Source: Thermoplasmatota archaeon
Lineage (GTDB): Archaea; Thermoplasmatota; Thermoplasmata; Thermoplasmatales; Thermoplasmataceae
Direction: 5' to 3'
Length of the DNA: 21,267 nt
Assembly: GCA_023379345.1 (NCBI GenBank)
Contig: JAMCUV010000029.1
Coordinates: 1-21,267, forward strand
This document shows, piece after piece, positions 7,101 through 14,583 of this stretch. The notes beneath the pieces are model-generated. The model saw only the letters and a program-made list of their open reading frames with translations. It did no database searches and was not told where the DNA came from. Position 1 is the first letter of the stretch. Each line of letters opens with the position of its first letter. Both the position numbers and the translations under genes were made by a program.

Positions 7101-10100
7101 GCGTTGGCGATAAGACAATAACGGTCTCAAACAGCCAGGCAGAAAGGGCCACAACAGGCTACAACTCCACCACTGGTCTTCCAGATTATTACTTCACTGA
7201 GAACTTTAATGTTTCATCAAGCAGCGTTTCAGGATCCGCCCATTATTCTTACCAGCAGGTGACGAATGTTACAAGCGGTGCCAGCAATGCCATAATATCA
7301 ACTCCCATAAAAACGGGAAATGTCATACTACGCAACTCAACATACAACCTGACCTACAACCTTACCATGAAGGATGGAAGCTGGTCCATGAAGGATGTAC
7401 CACCACTTTCATATGAAGCGAGTCTGTATACAGGAGGAAATTATTTCGCTAATATAGAAACGGTTAATGTGACACTGGGTAGCAACGTAGTGTACAACAT
7501 TCAGGTTCCATTCGATGTGGTCTTCGTCAACACAACAGTTGCTGGAAAGCCCGTCACTGGAATGTCAGTTACGGCCACGACAAACAATGGTATGGTTTGG
7601 TCTTCCAATGCATCCAACTCAACAGGCGTGGCAAAGCTGTTTGTTACCCCTGGCAGATACGACGTAAGAGTATCAGGGAATTTCACAGGCTCATATCCTG
7701 TGCAGGTAACGTTCAACAATTGGAATGAAAATACCTCTGTTAATCTCACCCCCAAACCAGCTGCCATGGTTTCGGTGAGCGTTGCGGGGTCGTCAGGAAA
7801 CGCATCCGTGGTTTTGTATCATGATGGTCAGCTGACCAGTCCTTTAAGTCTCTCAAAATCCGGAGGGAAAACTTTCAGCTCTCTTGTGCCGTATGGAACA
7901 TACACCCTTTATGCGGTATCGGGAAACATGTCGTACCTGCGCACACTTCAGATAACATCAAACACAACAATGTCAGTCTCATTACTTGCATCTGGGAATC
8001 TCACCATTACGTCACATATACATGGCGTATCGGCTTACTCCGGATACTACGAGATTCTTTCGGGCTCGGTTCTACTTGAGGACCAGTTCCTAACCAATCA
8101 TACATTTACCATGCTTGTTCCACAGGGCTATTACACGGTATCAGGCCTTGGTACATACACCGGGAATACCCTGTCGGGAATGGATCAGCTCACAACAGGA
8201 AGAAGCACAAATGTGAATCTATCACTGCAGTACAATCTGTCAGTTACAGCCCTTCCGTTTATAAATTCCAACAATGCACCAGGGTACTCGACATCATCTT
8301 CCGTATTCAGCGGAGTGGCAGTACTGCAGTATGACAATATGCCAATATCTTTCCAGCCCCTCAACACGAAGGGCTATGCTCAACTCTTCTATCCTTCATA
8401 CGCATCCGGGATGACAAACCTGAATTATTCCGGAGTTTTCTTTGGCAATTTCAGTGCAAAAGCTTCCTCAGGAACTATTAACCTACCGCTCACGCCCAGA
8501 ACCATTGGATTCAGCGTTCAGGTTACTGGAAACAACTATCTGCCATCCGATACAACAGTATCATTTGTGGGAGCTAACGGTGTGTTCAACTACACTTCAT
8601 CCACAGGATTCATGAATGTCAAGCTGCAACCCTCAGTATACGTCCTGAATATCTCACAGAAGAATTACGAGATAGTTGCTACCCCAACATTCATGAGCGT
8701 TGTGACAGGCATTCCGTCTTCAATGTTCATCAATTCTTCAGCATATTCTGACATTACCATAGAGAATTCCACACAAGTCTTTCTCTTCAATTCAAGTGGA
8801 GTTGCTGTAAACAGTTTACAGCATGTATTTGACTCTACTTACACTTTATATGCATTTAATTCCACAAGGGGCGTTTATGTATCAACCTTAAAGGTTAATG
8901 GGAATGCCAGAATCGAACCAGCATTTACCAGTTACAATACACTCTCTCTGACCAACTCTCTGGGTGCGACATCAGGGACTTACTTCATCAGCACAGATGA
9001 CCTGAACATGTCATTCCCGGCAGGAAACGTATCACTGCCAGTTGGGACGTATTCTGTAAGTTATAAGCAGCAGACATCTAACAGTACAGGATCATATCTC
9101 ATAAATGGAACATCCTCCTTAGATCTTACAGGTAACCTGGTATTGAATCTTAAGGTCAGCCAGTCTGAGGTTTATTCAACTCTTCGTGGGTACCTTACAT
9201 ATGGCGGATCCCCGGCCCCATTCGCCTCGGTCATGTTACTGAACTCCACCGGTAGCGTCATTGCCAAAGGCAATTCCAACTATCTGGGTTACTATAGCAT
9301 GACAGTTCCAAGTGGAAACTATACGGCATACATACTTGATAACGCCACAGGTTCCGGATACTTCGGATCCATAACTATACCGGGATTCGCCGCTGTTGTT
9401 AACCAGAATGAAACTCTGGTGCCAGCGTTCAGGGAATACGTGACGGTAAATCTTGGGACGTCCATAATAGATCACCTGGTGACTGCTTCAATCGGCACGA
9501 ATGTGTATGCATTCAATTCAAGTGTCGGAAGCCTGATTCTTCCACGGGGAAATTATACATTTTCTTCAACACTTTCCAGTACTACCACTGCTTCCAACGG
9601 GACTGCAATCAGTGTAAGTTATTCCCAGTCTGAGACGATTTATGTCAACGCTGCCGGATCGGTGCAGATAAGTCTCCAGCTTGTGGTTTACAACGCCTTC
9701 AACATGAAGCTTACGTCACCAATCCAGAGTATTAATCCTAAGGGAACAATGATTGGGAATGTCACGCTGACAAATCAGGGAAATGCATTGGAAAATATCA
9801 CTCTCAGTTCAGGAAGCTCCTCTTGGCTAGTTAAATTCAACGAGAGCAGCGTAGGCCTTAAACCTGGTGAATCCGCGAATCTCACCTTGAATGCAACCCT
9901 TACTGGTAACATACCATACGGCAGGGAGAACATACCAGTACTTCTCAAATATTCAGGAGGAAACACAACTGTGACAGTTCCTGTAAACATAAACAGGGTT
10001 TCCAACTACAGTGTTGTACAGAATATATCATCAATGACAAACGGAACAGAACTATATCTCCCCATCACAATCAAAAACACCGGAAACTCCCCAATTGCAG

Positions 10101-10528
10101 TGAATCTCAGCATCAGCACAAACTCATCGGTCAGCACATCTCCAGCTGCCTATGGATGGTCTTCAATGTTCAGTTACAACGGTACGCTTATATCAAAGAA
10201 CCTGACAAATACTGTGTACGCAAACATCACAGTGCCATTTGGCCATTCTAAGGTCGTATACATAGTACTTAACCCATCGTCAACATCCAATGTGATCAAG
10301 ACATTCAGCTTCACTCTTTCAACCAAGGGTGCAGGTCGATATGACAATATTACAGTTTCAGCTGCTACCCCATCTCTCTCATCGGTTTCCCCATATCCTG
10401 TTGGTCCGGGAGTTATAGGGAATTATACTGGTGATCCGTATGAGAGTCTCATCATAGGTCTCGTAGTTATAGCTGTGGCTGTAGTGGCAGGGGTATTCGT
10501 TGCAGGATACAGGGGGCGCAAGAAATGA
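4163..10528 (+). CDS. aglB: Giant AglB oligosaccharyltransferase with extracellular beta tail
   Basis: A 2121-aa STT3/AglB protein that transfers a lipid-linked glycan to Asn in N-x-S/T sequons at the outer face of the membrane. The N-terminal half is classical: about a dozen membrane segments (first at 21-40), the metal-site Asp60 in SGGSDPYYN, a TIAE motif at 373-376 in external loop 5, and the WWDYG signature at 581-585, followed by DHNLFPSSATNPGIFYAP of the soluble domain. From about residue 914 it continues into about 1180 aa of extracellular beta-sandwich sequence. This includes carboxypeptidase-regulatory-like modules near 914-965 and 1674-1725, an NEW3/COG1470-like module near 1845-1945 and a similar one to about 2070. 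A final membrane helix (2096-2115) and RGRKK tail follow. I count about 56 N-x-S/T sequons in the tail. Archaeal AglB proteins are usually about 600-1000 aa. The second metal motif reads HTPE rather than DxD. The stop overlaps the next gene by four bases. Confidence 0.95.
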   Translation: MENQLDQNITLRARVAKHTDFLVVGILFVFYLFFANYFAWGLTFVNGGGISTLPTSGGSDPYYNFYLILHFLSTGHWLVHDPALNFPFGSTNPRNPFFHVMLVFVAEVLAPIFGAKMAAFYAFEEFDAVFGALLIIPVYLVAKELFGKRAGYISAFLYTLMPSNLSAGILSGGRMHTPELIFAFFTIYFFAMAIKFSGKGRILENLKDFRSLPSRLRDFYHENRKSTTYALLAGASLGGLMLAWQGYAYIEAIILIYIVIQLIANLILKRPTGYITFYFALFIILGFAMGAYYYQAIGEGPGWYNAELLIGILIILFSAVINIIGRRPWILIIPVLIVVSAVGILGMDFFAPSLFHTLISGDGYFIKTRVYSTIAEAQAPALGSYISGFGVAQFIFGIAGMIYVVYLYLKERKEEVLFIMVFSLVSIYMSFAAARFNITAAPAYAILGGAIIMYFAKMARMDDLKNRKNVGYGSVRKAIKGNIKWIQAAFVIIIALVLLVPSGLSMVSASVPANSAAQVNTQLGSAIPALLKGTNNTTVSFAGALGVPIDNATQPIALSLAWLSSQDTNVPLTEKPAYVSWWDYGFQELYQGQHPTVADDFQQGIPQAGELLMAQNQSQDIALFIAIDLQANFQQNGNHFSSNVTNTLISDLGVNEYKIILNVSRNPGAFTQTVLSSPAVYGQYISSITSANVYYAFMKGNLSYNFPTTTLVNLYQSVEQETGYKIGYIQIDHNLFPSSATNPGIFYAPAYLTYTPSYTSTGGEVIPTEYYNVYATTTNGTFPLNQLSSTAVPLSYNIQYTPQFYNTSIYRFTIGYPPSAVSQTNGIPGVDYGQSTDTVMPAWNMSNFEIVYENSLYNPYKNYQAHPNDFKEIPLQEAYKLQKENNGTVIMFSSASQMLSYSDPIVEYFPGAIVQGKVTTPDGAPVPDVRVTIFDQYGIPHQTVLTNSKGDYSLMAVPGNDTLIYSTGTLNQQYLIGSNSVGDKTITVSNSQAERATTGYNSTTGLPDYYFTENFNVSSSSVSGSAHYSYQQVTNVTSGASNAIISTPIKTGNVILRNSTYNLTYNLTMKDGSWSMKDVPPLSYEASLYTGGNYFANIETVNVTLGSNVVYNIQVPFDVVFVNTTVAGKPVTGMSVTATTNNGMVWSSNASNSTGVAKLFVTPGRYDVRVSGNFTGSYPVQVTFNNWNENTSVNLTPKPAAMVSVSVAGSSGNASVVLYHDGQLTSPLSLSKSGGKTFSSLVPYGTYTLYAVSGNMSYLRTLQITSNTTMSVSLLASGNLTITSHIHGVSAYSGYYEILSGSVLLEDQFLTNHTFTMLVPQGYYTVSGLGTYTGNTLSGMDQLTTGRSTNVNLSLQYNLSVTALPFINSNNAPGYSTSSSVFSGVAVLQYDNMPISFQPLNTKGYAQLFYPSYASGMTNLNYSGVFFGNFSAKASSGTINLPLTPRTIGFSVQVTGNNYLPSDTTVSFVGANGVFNYTSSTGFMNVKLQPSVYVLNISQKNYEIVATPTFMSVVTGIPSSMFINSSAYSDITIENSTQVFLFNSSGVAVNSLQHVFDSTYTLYAFNSTRGVYVSTLKVNGNARIEPAFTSYNTLSLTNSLGATSGTYFISTDDLNMSFPAGNVSLPVGTYSVSYKQQTSNSTGSYLINGTSSLDLTGNLVLNLKVSQSEVYSTLRGYLTYGGSPAPFASVMLLNSTGSVIAKGNSNYLGYYSMTVPSGNYTAYILDNATGSGYFGSITIPGFAAVVNQNETLVPAFREYVTVNLGTSIIDHLVTASIGTNVYAFNSSVGSLILPRGNYTFSSTLSSTTTASNGTAISVSYSQSETIYVNAAGSVQISLQLVVYNAFNMKLTSPIQSINPKGTMIGNVTLTNQGNALENITLSSGSSSWLVKFNESSVGLKPGESANLTLNATLTGNIPYGRENIPVLLKYSGGNTTVTVPVNINRVSNYSVVQNISSMTNGTELYLPITIKNTGNSPIAVNLSISTNSSVSTSPAAYGWSSMFSYNGTLISKNLTNTVYANITVPFGHSKVVYIVLNPSSTSNVIKTFSFTLSTKGAGRYDNITVSAATPSLSSVSPYPVGPGVIGNYTGDPYESLIIGLVVIAVAVVAGVFVAGYRGRKK

Positions 10529-11301
10529 GGAAATATTTTTCAATCATTGCTGTTGTCATGATGGCACTTCTTGCGTTCTCCGTGGTGGGGGTGTCCCACG
10601 CATCGTATGTCCCTCCAATGACGCCATCAGTGACCATTCCAACGTATGTGACAACCAACCAGAATTTCACTGTTTACGTCAATGACACGAACGGTTTTTC
10701 CAATTATACGGTCACAGTCTATCTATCCGGGGAGAATCTCACTGGCGCCAGTCCAAGTTTCTCATATCACAATTTCCAGGCTTCAAATCCAGATTTCAGG
10801 GTTTCAATGAAGGCCCCCAATCTGACACAGATACTGTATATCAACATAATATCGGGAGCAAACTACGGTTCCAAATATGTCACCACCCAGCAGAGCTTCA
10901 ACGTTCACGTCATTCAGCCTATCTACTTCTATGCAGTTGTCAAGAACACTGGTGTAACCGGCATACATAACCTGACCGTTGATTTCTCCGTGGACAACCA
11001 GTTCGTGGGAAGTACGGTGGCCACATTTGTGCCAGCCGGAGCTTCAGTGACAGTTAACTTTACCTACGTGAATCCATATCTCACAAACGGGGAACACACT
11101 TTGACTGTGTCAGTGAACAACAAAGCGGTCAGTGTGGATGGGTCTGCTGCAGTTTATACAACACACTTCTACTATGGCAAACCGCCAAACTATAACTGGA
11201 TATACTATGTAGCCGCAATTGTCATTGCATTCATGATATTCCTGGCCATGACGGCAGGAAGGAGATCCTCAGCACCTAACAGGCCAAAATGGAGAAAGTG
11301 A
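10525..11301 (+). CDS. Sequon-rich membrane-anchored exoprotein, CARDB-like
   Basis: A 258-aa protein whose ATG overlaps the aglB stop (ATGA), so translation is probably coupled. Residues 1-27 form a signal peptide (MRKYF, then a hydrophobic run ending VSHA). An extracellular region of beta-strands follows, with a CARDB/Ig-like module at about 128-210 (VVKNTGVTGIHNLTVDFSV). A C-terminal membrane helix at about 226-245 precedes a basic tail (GRRSSAPNRPKWRK). Seven N-x-S/T sequons are visible. The topology matches the tail of AglB: a long exodomain held by one C-terminal anchor. No catalytic motif is seen. It may be a companion of AglB or an S-layer-like component; the exact role is unknown. 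Confidence 0.82.
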   Translation: MRKYFSIIAVVMMALLAFSVVGVSHASYVPPMTPSVTIPTYVTTNQNFTVYVNDTNGFSNYTVTVYLSGENLTGASPSFSYHNFQASNPDFRVSMKAPNLTQILYINIISGANYGSKYVTTQQSFNVHVIQPIYFYAVVKNTGVTGIHNLTVDFSVDNQFVGSTVATFVPAGASVTVNFTYVNPYLTNGEHTLTVSVNNKAVSVDGSAAVYTTHFYYGKPPNYNWIYYVAAIVIAFMIFLAMTAGRRSSAPNRPKWRK

Positions 11302-11314
11302 GTTCAAGTACAGA

Positions 11315-11319
11315 TTTTT
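11315..11319 (+). terminator. Short T-run after the aglB operon
   Basis: Five T residues lie 14 bases after the stop codon of the last gene of the plus-strand operon and just before the convergent gene's end. This is a weak archaeal oligo-T terminator candidate, without an obvious stem. Confidence 0.3.
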
Positions 11320-11328
11320 ATGAATAAT

Positions 11329-11985
11329 TCAAAGTGAAGTCCTGACCTGATTCCTCAGGGTCTTGAACTCCTTCTCAAACATATTTTTCCTGCTCACATT
11401 TGTCCACTGGCGAGATAGTTCGTACCTGATCTCCACATTCGCTATTCTGGCGGCTGAAAGGGCATTATCATGTACCTTATGGGGAAAACTCGTATTCTTC
11501 TCGTCAACTATGGTAATTCTGAGGTTCAGGTTTTTCAGGCGATCTATAATGTAATCACGGTTCGGTGCATCCCCGTTTCCGACCTTCACCTGGAGCTGGT
11601 TAAAGCAATATGTATTCACGATGGATCGGACTTCCTCTGAAAGATTTTCACGTACCGGGCATTCATATGCCTCCATCATGACTCCATCTGCAAAAACAGC
11701 AAGACCGGGGTACGGACCGGGATCGATGCCTATTACCAGGTTGTCAAATCTTTCCTTCATTAAAAGTTTAGCCAAGGATGCCCTCAGAGCCTGCAGCGGG
11801 CTGTCTCCCTTGAACTGGTTTGGCATAGAAAATTCATCCCTGGAGGAACTCAATAACACCCCAACATCTGAAGGAACTTCATCATGCGCATTCAAGCTTA
11901 CAAAGGGAAGCTGCCACATCTTGAGCAGCTCAATTACATCATGGTAGAACTTGAAATCGGATGTAAGGACTCCTATCCGAGCCAT
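11329..11985 (-). CDS. RNase H/RuvC-fold archaeal protein of unknown role
   Basis: A 218-aa protein. Its central motif VIGIDPGPYPGLAVF (84-98) is the first beta-strand of an RNase H-like fold with Asp88 in the RuvC position (IDPGxxxxG). Further candidate acidic residues are Asp139 (KVGNGDAPNRD), Glu162 (VDEKNTS) and the His172-Asp173 pair in VHDNALSAARIA, which resembles the last helix of RuvC/YqgF nucleases. Residues 1-80 are a separate alpha/beta region with no catalytic motif that I recognise. It is not canonical RuvC, which archaea lack, nor Hjc. A structure-specific nuclease or nuclease-derived protein is plausible, but substrate and pathway are unknown. A TTTAAA box about 25 bases ahead suggests a leaderless transcript. 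It is convergent with the aglB operon. Confidence 0.7.
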   Translation of the reverse strand: MARIGVLTSDFKFYHDVIELLKMWQLPFVSLNAHDEVPSDVGVLLSSSRDEFSMPNQFKGDSPLQALRASLAKLLMKERFDNLVIGIDPGPYPGLAVFADGVMMEAYECPVRENLSEEVRSIVNTYCFNQLQVKVGNGDAPNRDYIIDRLKNLNLRITIVDEKNTSFPHKVHDNALSAARIANVEIRYELSRQWTNVSRKNMFEKEFKTLRNQVRTSL

Positions 11986-12004
11986 TCACTTCATAATTCC
12001 TCAT

Positions 12005-12015
12005 ACATTTAAAGC
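12005..12015 (-). promoter_or_regulatory. TATA box for the RuvC-fold gene
   Basis: On the minus strand GCTTTAAATGT is centred about 25 bases before the ATG at 11985. The spacing predicts transcription starting at or next to the start codon. Confidence 0.4.
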
Positions 12016-12110
12016 TTTTGCATTCAGAATCTATGGATGCCATTAATATAGAAAATGTAAATGAAAAGGGCAGGTAATTTTTGATGCTGAAGCTTCTTGC
12101 AGCAGCTCGT

Positions 12111-12138
12111 CTTTCAACAATTATGACTTTCAACAATT
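12111..12138 (+). repeat. Two direct copies of CTTTCAACAATT
   Basis: Identical 12-base copies occur at 12111-12122 and 12127-12138, with 16-base periodicity, in the 212-base gap between the divergent RuvC-fold and rhodanese genes. They lie about 35-60 bases upstream of the rhodanese TATA box. This may be a small operator pair or a chance slippage duplication. Nothing else recognisable lies in this gap. Confidence 0.45.
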
Positions 12139-12170
12139 CAGGTATGTCCGGCTGAGACCGGCAATATGGA

Positions 12171-12176
12171 TATATA
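12171..12176 (+). promoter_or_regulatory. TATA box for the rhodanese gene
   Basis: TATATA is centred 25 bases before the ATG at 12198. This supports a leaderless message starting there, and argues against the in-frame ATG at 12177, which abuts the box. Confidence 0.5.
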
Positions 12177-12197
12177 ATGTGCCCGTATGTGATCTTC

Positions 12198-12542
12198 ATG
12201 GGTATAATGGATTATTTCAGAACACCAGATGGCTTGAAGGAATATGATCCTGAAGAATTTGAAAGAATGATGAGAGAAGGAAATCACCGCGTTATAGATG
12301 TGAGAACACCACCAGAATATGGCAGAGGACACATACAGGGATCAGAACTGAAACCTCTGGGCACCCTGAAGGGAAATCTGGCAAGCCTGGACAGGAATTC
12401 TTCATATCTTCTGGTCTGTGCTACCGGGCACAGGAGCCGTGCTGCAGCGGCAACTCTTCTCAGGAATGGCATTTCAAATGTGGGCCACCTCAAGGGAGGC
12501 ATGAGGGCGTGGCATGGTTCTGGCAAGGCGACAGAGAAGTAA
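12198..12542 (+). CDS. Single-domain rhodanese (sulfurtransferase)
   Basis: A 114-aa rhodanese domain (GlpE/PspE-like size). It starts with a short helix (DYFRTPDGL), then the conserved VIDVRTPPEYGRGHIQGS, and the active-site loop CATGHRS with catalytic Cys74, and ends with GHLKGGMRAW. The enzyme carries a persulfide on this cysteine and passes sulfur to acceptors such as thiols, cyanide or sulfur carriers. It has no signal peptide and is cytoplasmic. ATG 12198 is chosen because a TATA box sits 25 bases before it; ATG 12177 would add seven residues (MCPYVIF). The stop lies 3 bases from the end of the convergent methyltransferase gene. The substrate is not evident from the neighbours. Confidence 0.9.
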   Translation: MGIMDYFRTPDGLKEYDPEEFERMMREGNHRVIDVRTPPEYGRGHIQGSELKPLGTLKGNLASLDRNSSYLLVCATGHRSRAAAATLLRNGISNVGHLKGGMRAWHGSGKATEK

Positions 12543-12545
12543 CGC

Positions 12546-13160
12546 CTAGTCTCTGGCGAAAGCCGCCATTATATATCCTCCGGATTCTATTAATTCCGGC
12601 ACCATGCCCAGGGTCTTTCCAATCTCAATGAAATCATTTCTTTCCATCAGATGTGACCGGACAAATCTTCTGTTGAAACTTCCGTCATCCGTAATCTCAA
12701 AGATCAGAAATTTTCCGCCCTTGTTTACACGCTGCAGAACCTGCCCAACGCTTTCGGCCCTGTGTTTCCAGTGATGGAAGGAAATGCTGGTGTAAATAAG
12801 GTCAAAGTTCCTGTTTCCGGGTATGTTGCGGCTGCTGCCGGGGAGAAATGTAACGCGGTCACACATTCCCATGCGCATGCATTTCTTCATGGATATCCTC
12901 ACCATTCCGGGTGACGGGTCAATTCCCATTCCTGTAGCACTCAGGTTATTCTTCATAATTCTAAGGAGAACATTGCCCTGCCCGGACCCAATATCAAGTA
13001 TTGAATCAAATTTCATTGATGCAACCTGTGACTCCACAAAACTGTAGAATCTCCGGAGGGTCGGTACCGTGTTTACGATCCCGTAAAATGCAGACGTGAA
13101 GAGACCAAACTTCTCTTCCCCGGGCAAGTACAGATTCCCATCACTATGTTCTTCACTCAT
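12546..13160 (-). CDS. Class I SAM-dependent methyltransferase (UbiE-like)
   Basis: A 204-aa Rossmann-fold methyltransferase. SAM-binding motif I is ILDIGSGQGN (54-63), the acidic residue that holds the ribose hydroxyls is Asp81 in GIDPSPGMV, motif post-II/IV is FDLIYTSISFHHWKH (119-133), and VNKGGKFLIFE (145-155) forms the following strand. The layout and the FHH segment resemble the UbiE/Methyltransf_11 group that acts on small molecules, but the substrate cannot be told. AGGAAG lies about four bases before the ATG, a good Shine-Dalgarno. It lies 66 bases downstream of the recJ-like gene on the same strand, separated by a T7 run, so it probably has its own promoter. Confidence 0.85.
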   Translation of the reverse strand: MSEEHSDGNLYLPGEEKFGLFTSAFYGIVNTVPTLRRFYSFVESQVASMKFDSILDIGSGQGNVLLRIMKNNLSATGMGIDPSPGMVRISMKKCMRMGMCDRVTFLPGSSRNIPGNRNFDLIYTSISFHHWKHRAESVGQVLQRVNKGGKFLIFEITDDGSFNRRFVRSHLMERNDFIEIGKTLGMVPELIESGGYIMAAFARD

Positions 13161-13191
13161 GGTCTTCCTAGAACTTCAGTTTAATTTCAAT

Positions 13192-13198
13192 AAAAAAA
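13192..13198 (-). terminator. Oligo-T terminator after the recJ-like gene
   Basis: Seven consecutive T residues on the minus strand, 29 bases past the recJ-like stop codon. Intrinsic termination at such T-runs is typical of archaea. The AT-rich tract may also hold the promoter of the methyltransferase gene. Confidence 0.45.
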
Positions 13199-13226
13199 CT
13201 ATCGTTTTTGATCGAAATTCGTCATT

Positions 13227-14579
13227 CTAATTTTGATCATTGAAGAGATGATTGAGTTGATCTCCCACTATCTTGTTGGCTACTTCCACAAACTGCTTCT
13301 CCTTTCCTCTGGGGATTACAGCACCGGCGGCAATGTCATGACCGCCTCCGGATCCACCAACTTCTTCAGCACTTTTCTTCATTACCAGTGAAAGGTTAAG
13401 CCCCCTTTCAACCTGTCTTCTTGATCCTCTCGAAGAAACCTTTGTGTCCCCTGTCCCAACGTTGAATCCTATGAGGGGCTTGTCCTGCTTCAGCATGTAA
13501 AGCATTAGGATTCCACTTATGGCTCCAGCCATCTCAGATTCCGGGGCGTAAAAGTATCGAACGTTTGCGTCTTCGAATATTTCCTTGTAAGCCCTGTAAG
13601 CATACTCTATGAGTTTTGTCTTGAAAATCTTCCAGTTATCTATCATATCGTTGCGGAAGCTATCATCGCCAAGAAAATACACCACTGGAACAGAATTCAT
13701 CCCAACCTTTGCGTTTCCGTCCACAATTGAGCTGATTTCCTTGGAACTGAAATCGCTGCCAGGGAATTTCAGGATGTCACTTTCAACATATTTGATTGCT
13801 TCCGGGCCGGCATTCTGGGAGAGCAGTCTCCACGACAGGTACTCTGCCAGCACTCTCTTCTCGTCGTCAGTAAGGTCAAATATGCTCCTGTTGCCGTCTA
13901 TCGAAAGTTTCTGAAGTTCTGATTTCACATTTTCGGGCTTTCCAGAAAGATCGAAAAAGAAAGGGTCAGTGGAGTAGGTGATACCCTCCTGCAGGGTCTG
14001 CCCTTCAAGGTTCAGTGTGTGTTCCGGTTTCAGGCCTTTGCCGTAATGTTCCATTATGGTCTTGTTGAGGCCGCGGAAACCACCAATATCCTGTTTGTCC
14101 GCGATGGCTCCAGACACCATGAATGGCAGGAGATCGGCATTCCTCTCATCTATGGCAAGGGCCATCAGGAAAGCCATTGTGGCGCCACATGCCTCGCGAG
14201 TGCCATCTACCCCATAGTTTCTTGCATTGATATTTAGGCCCTTAAACTGGCTTTCCCGGAAGAAATGGTGGTCAAGAATCACCACGTTTGCGTATTCGCT
14301 GATCGATCCCGCCTGATCGGAACCGGCGTCAGTGATCACAGTGAATATGTCCTTGGCCTCTTCAAATCTTTCCCTGAATTTGGTCCCGTCAAGGCTTTTT
14401 ATAAAACCGATATGGAATTTTATGTTCTTTCGGCGCAATGCTTTCGCAAGAATTATGGCAGCGCTGCCACCATCCCCGTCATAATGGGTCAGAAGCCGTA
14501 CATAATCGTTGTTGAGTATCCTGCCAGCACCCTCCTGAAGGATGCTGTAGAATTTTTCATCCACTATATCCTTAAGCAT
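13227..14579 (-). CDS. RecJ/GAN-like DHH-DHHA1 phosphoesterase
   Basis: A 450-aa member of the archaeal RecJ family (GINS-associated nuclease group), single-strand exonucleases linked to the replisome. The DHH catalytic set is complete: motif I THYDGDGGSAA (31-41) with His32, Asp34 and Asp36; motif II Asp84 in VITDAGSDQ; motif III DHH at 103-105; motif IV SGAIADKQDIG with Asp161. The C-terminal DHHA1 domain ends in the substrate-binding GGSGGGHDIAAGA (408-420). The gene starts 4 bases after rpsO, and the rpsO-recJ pairing is a recurrent archaeal arrangement, so the two are surely cotranscribed. Whether it acts 5'-3' on DNA or 3'-5' on RNA, both reported among archaeal paralogues, cannot be settled here. 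Confidence 0.9.
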   Translation of the reverse strand: MLKDIVDEKFYSILQEGAGRILNNDYVRLLTHYDGDGGSAAIILAKALRRKNIKFHIGFIKSLDGTKFRERFEEAKDIFTVITDAGSDQAGSISEYANVVILDHHFFRESQFKGLNINARNYGVDGTREACGATMAFLMALAIDERNADLLPFMVSGAIADKQDIGGFRGLNKTIMEHYGKGLKPEHTLNLEGQTLQEGITYSTDPFFFDLSGKPENVKSELQKLSIDGNRSIFDLTDDEKRVLAEYLSWRLLSQNAGPEAIKYVESDILKFPGSDFSSKEISSIVDGNAKVGMNSVPVVYFLGDDSFRNDMIDNWKIFKTKLIEYAYRAYKEIFEDANVRYFYAPESEMAGAISGILMLYMLKQDKPLIGFNVGTGDTKVSSRGSRRQVERGLNLSLVMKKSAEEVGGSGGGHDIAAGAVIPRGKEKQFVEVANKIVGDQLNHLFNDQN

Positions 14580-14583
14580 TTAT

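Noticed and set aside
7000..10300. Possible tandem DNA repeats in the aglB tail
   Set aside because: The modules resemble each other only in protein pattern (beta-strands and sequons); no near-identical nucleotide repeats were seen, so recent duplication is not supported.
12284..12526. Minus-strand open frame opposite the rhodanese gene
   Set aside because: The plus frame contains the full rhodanese signature; the reverse frame is a shadow.
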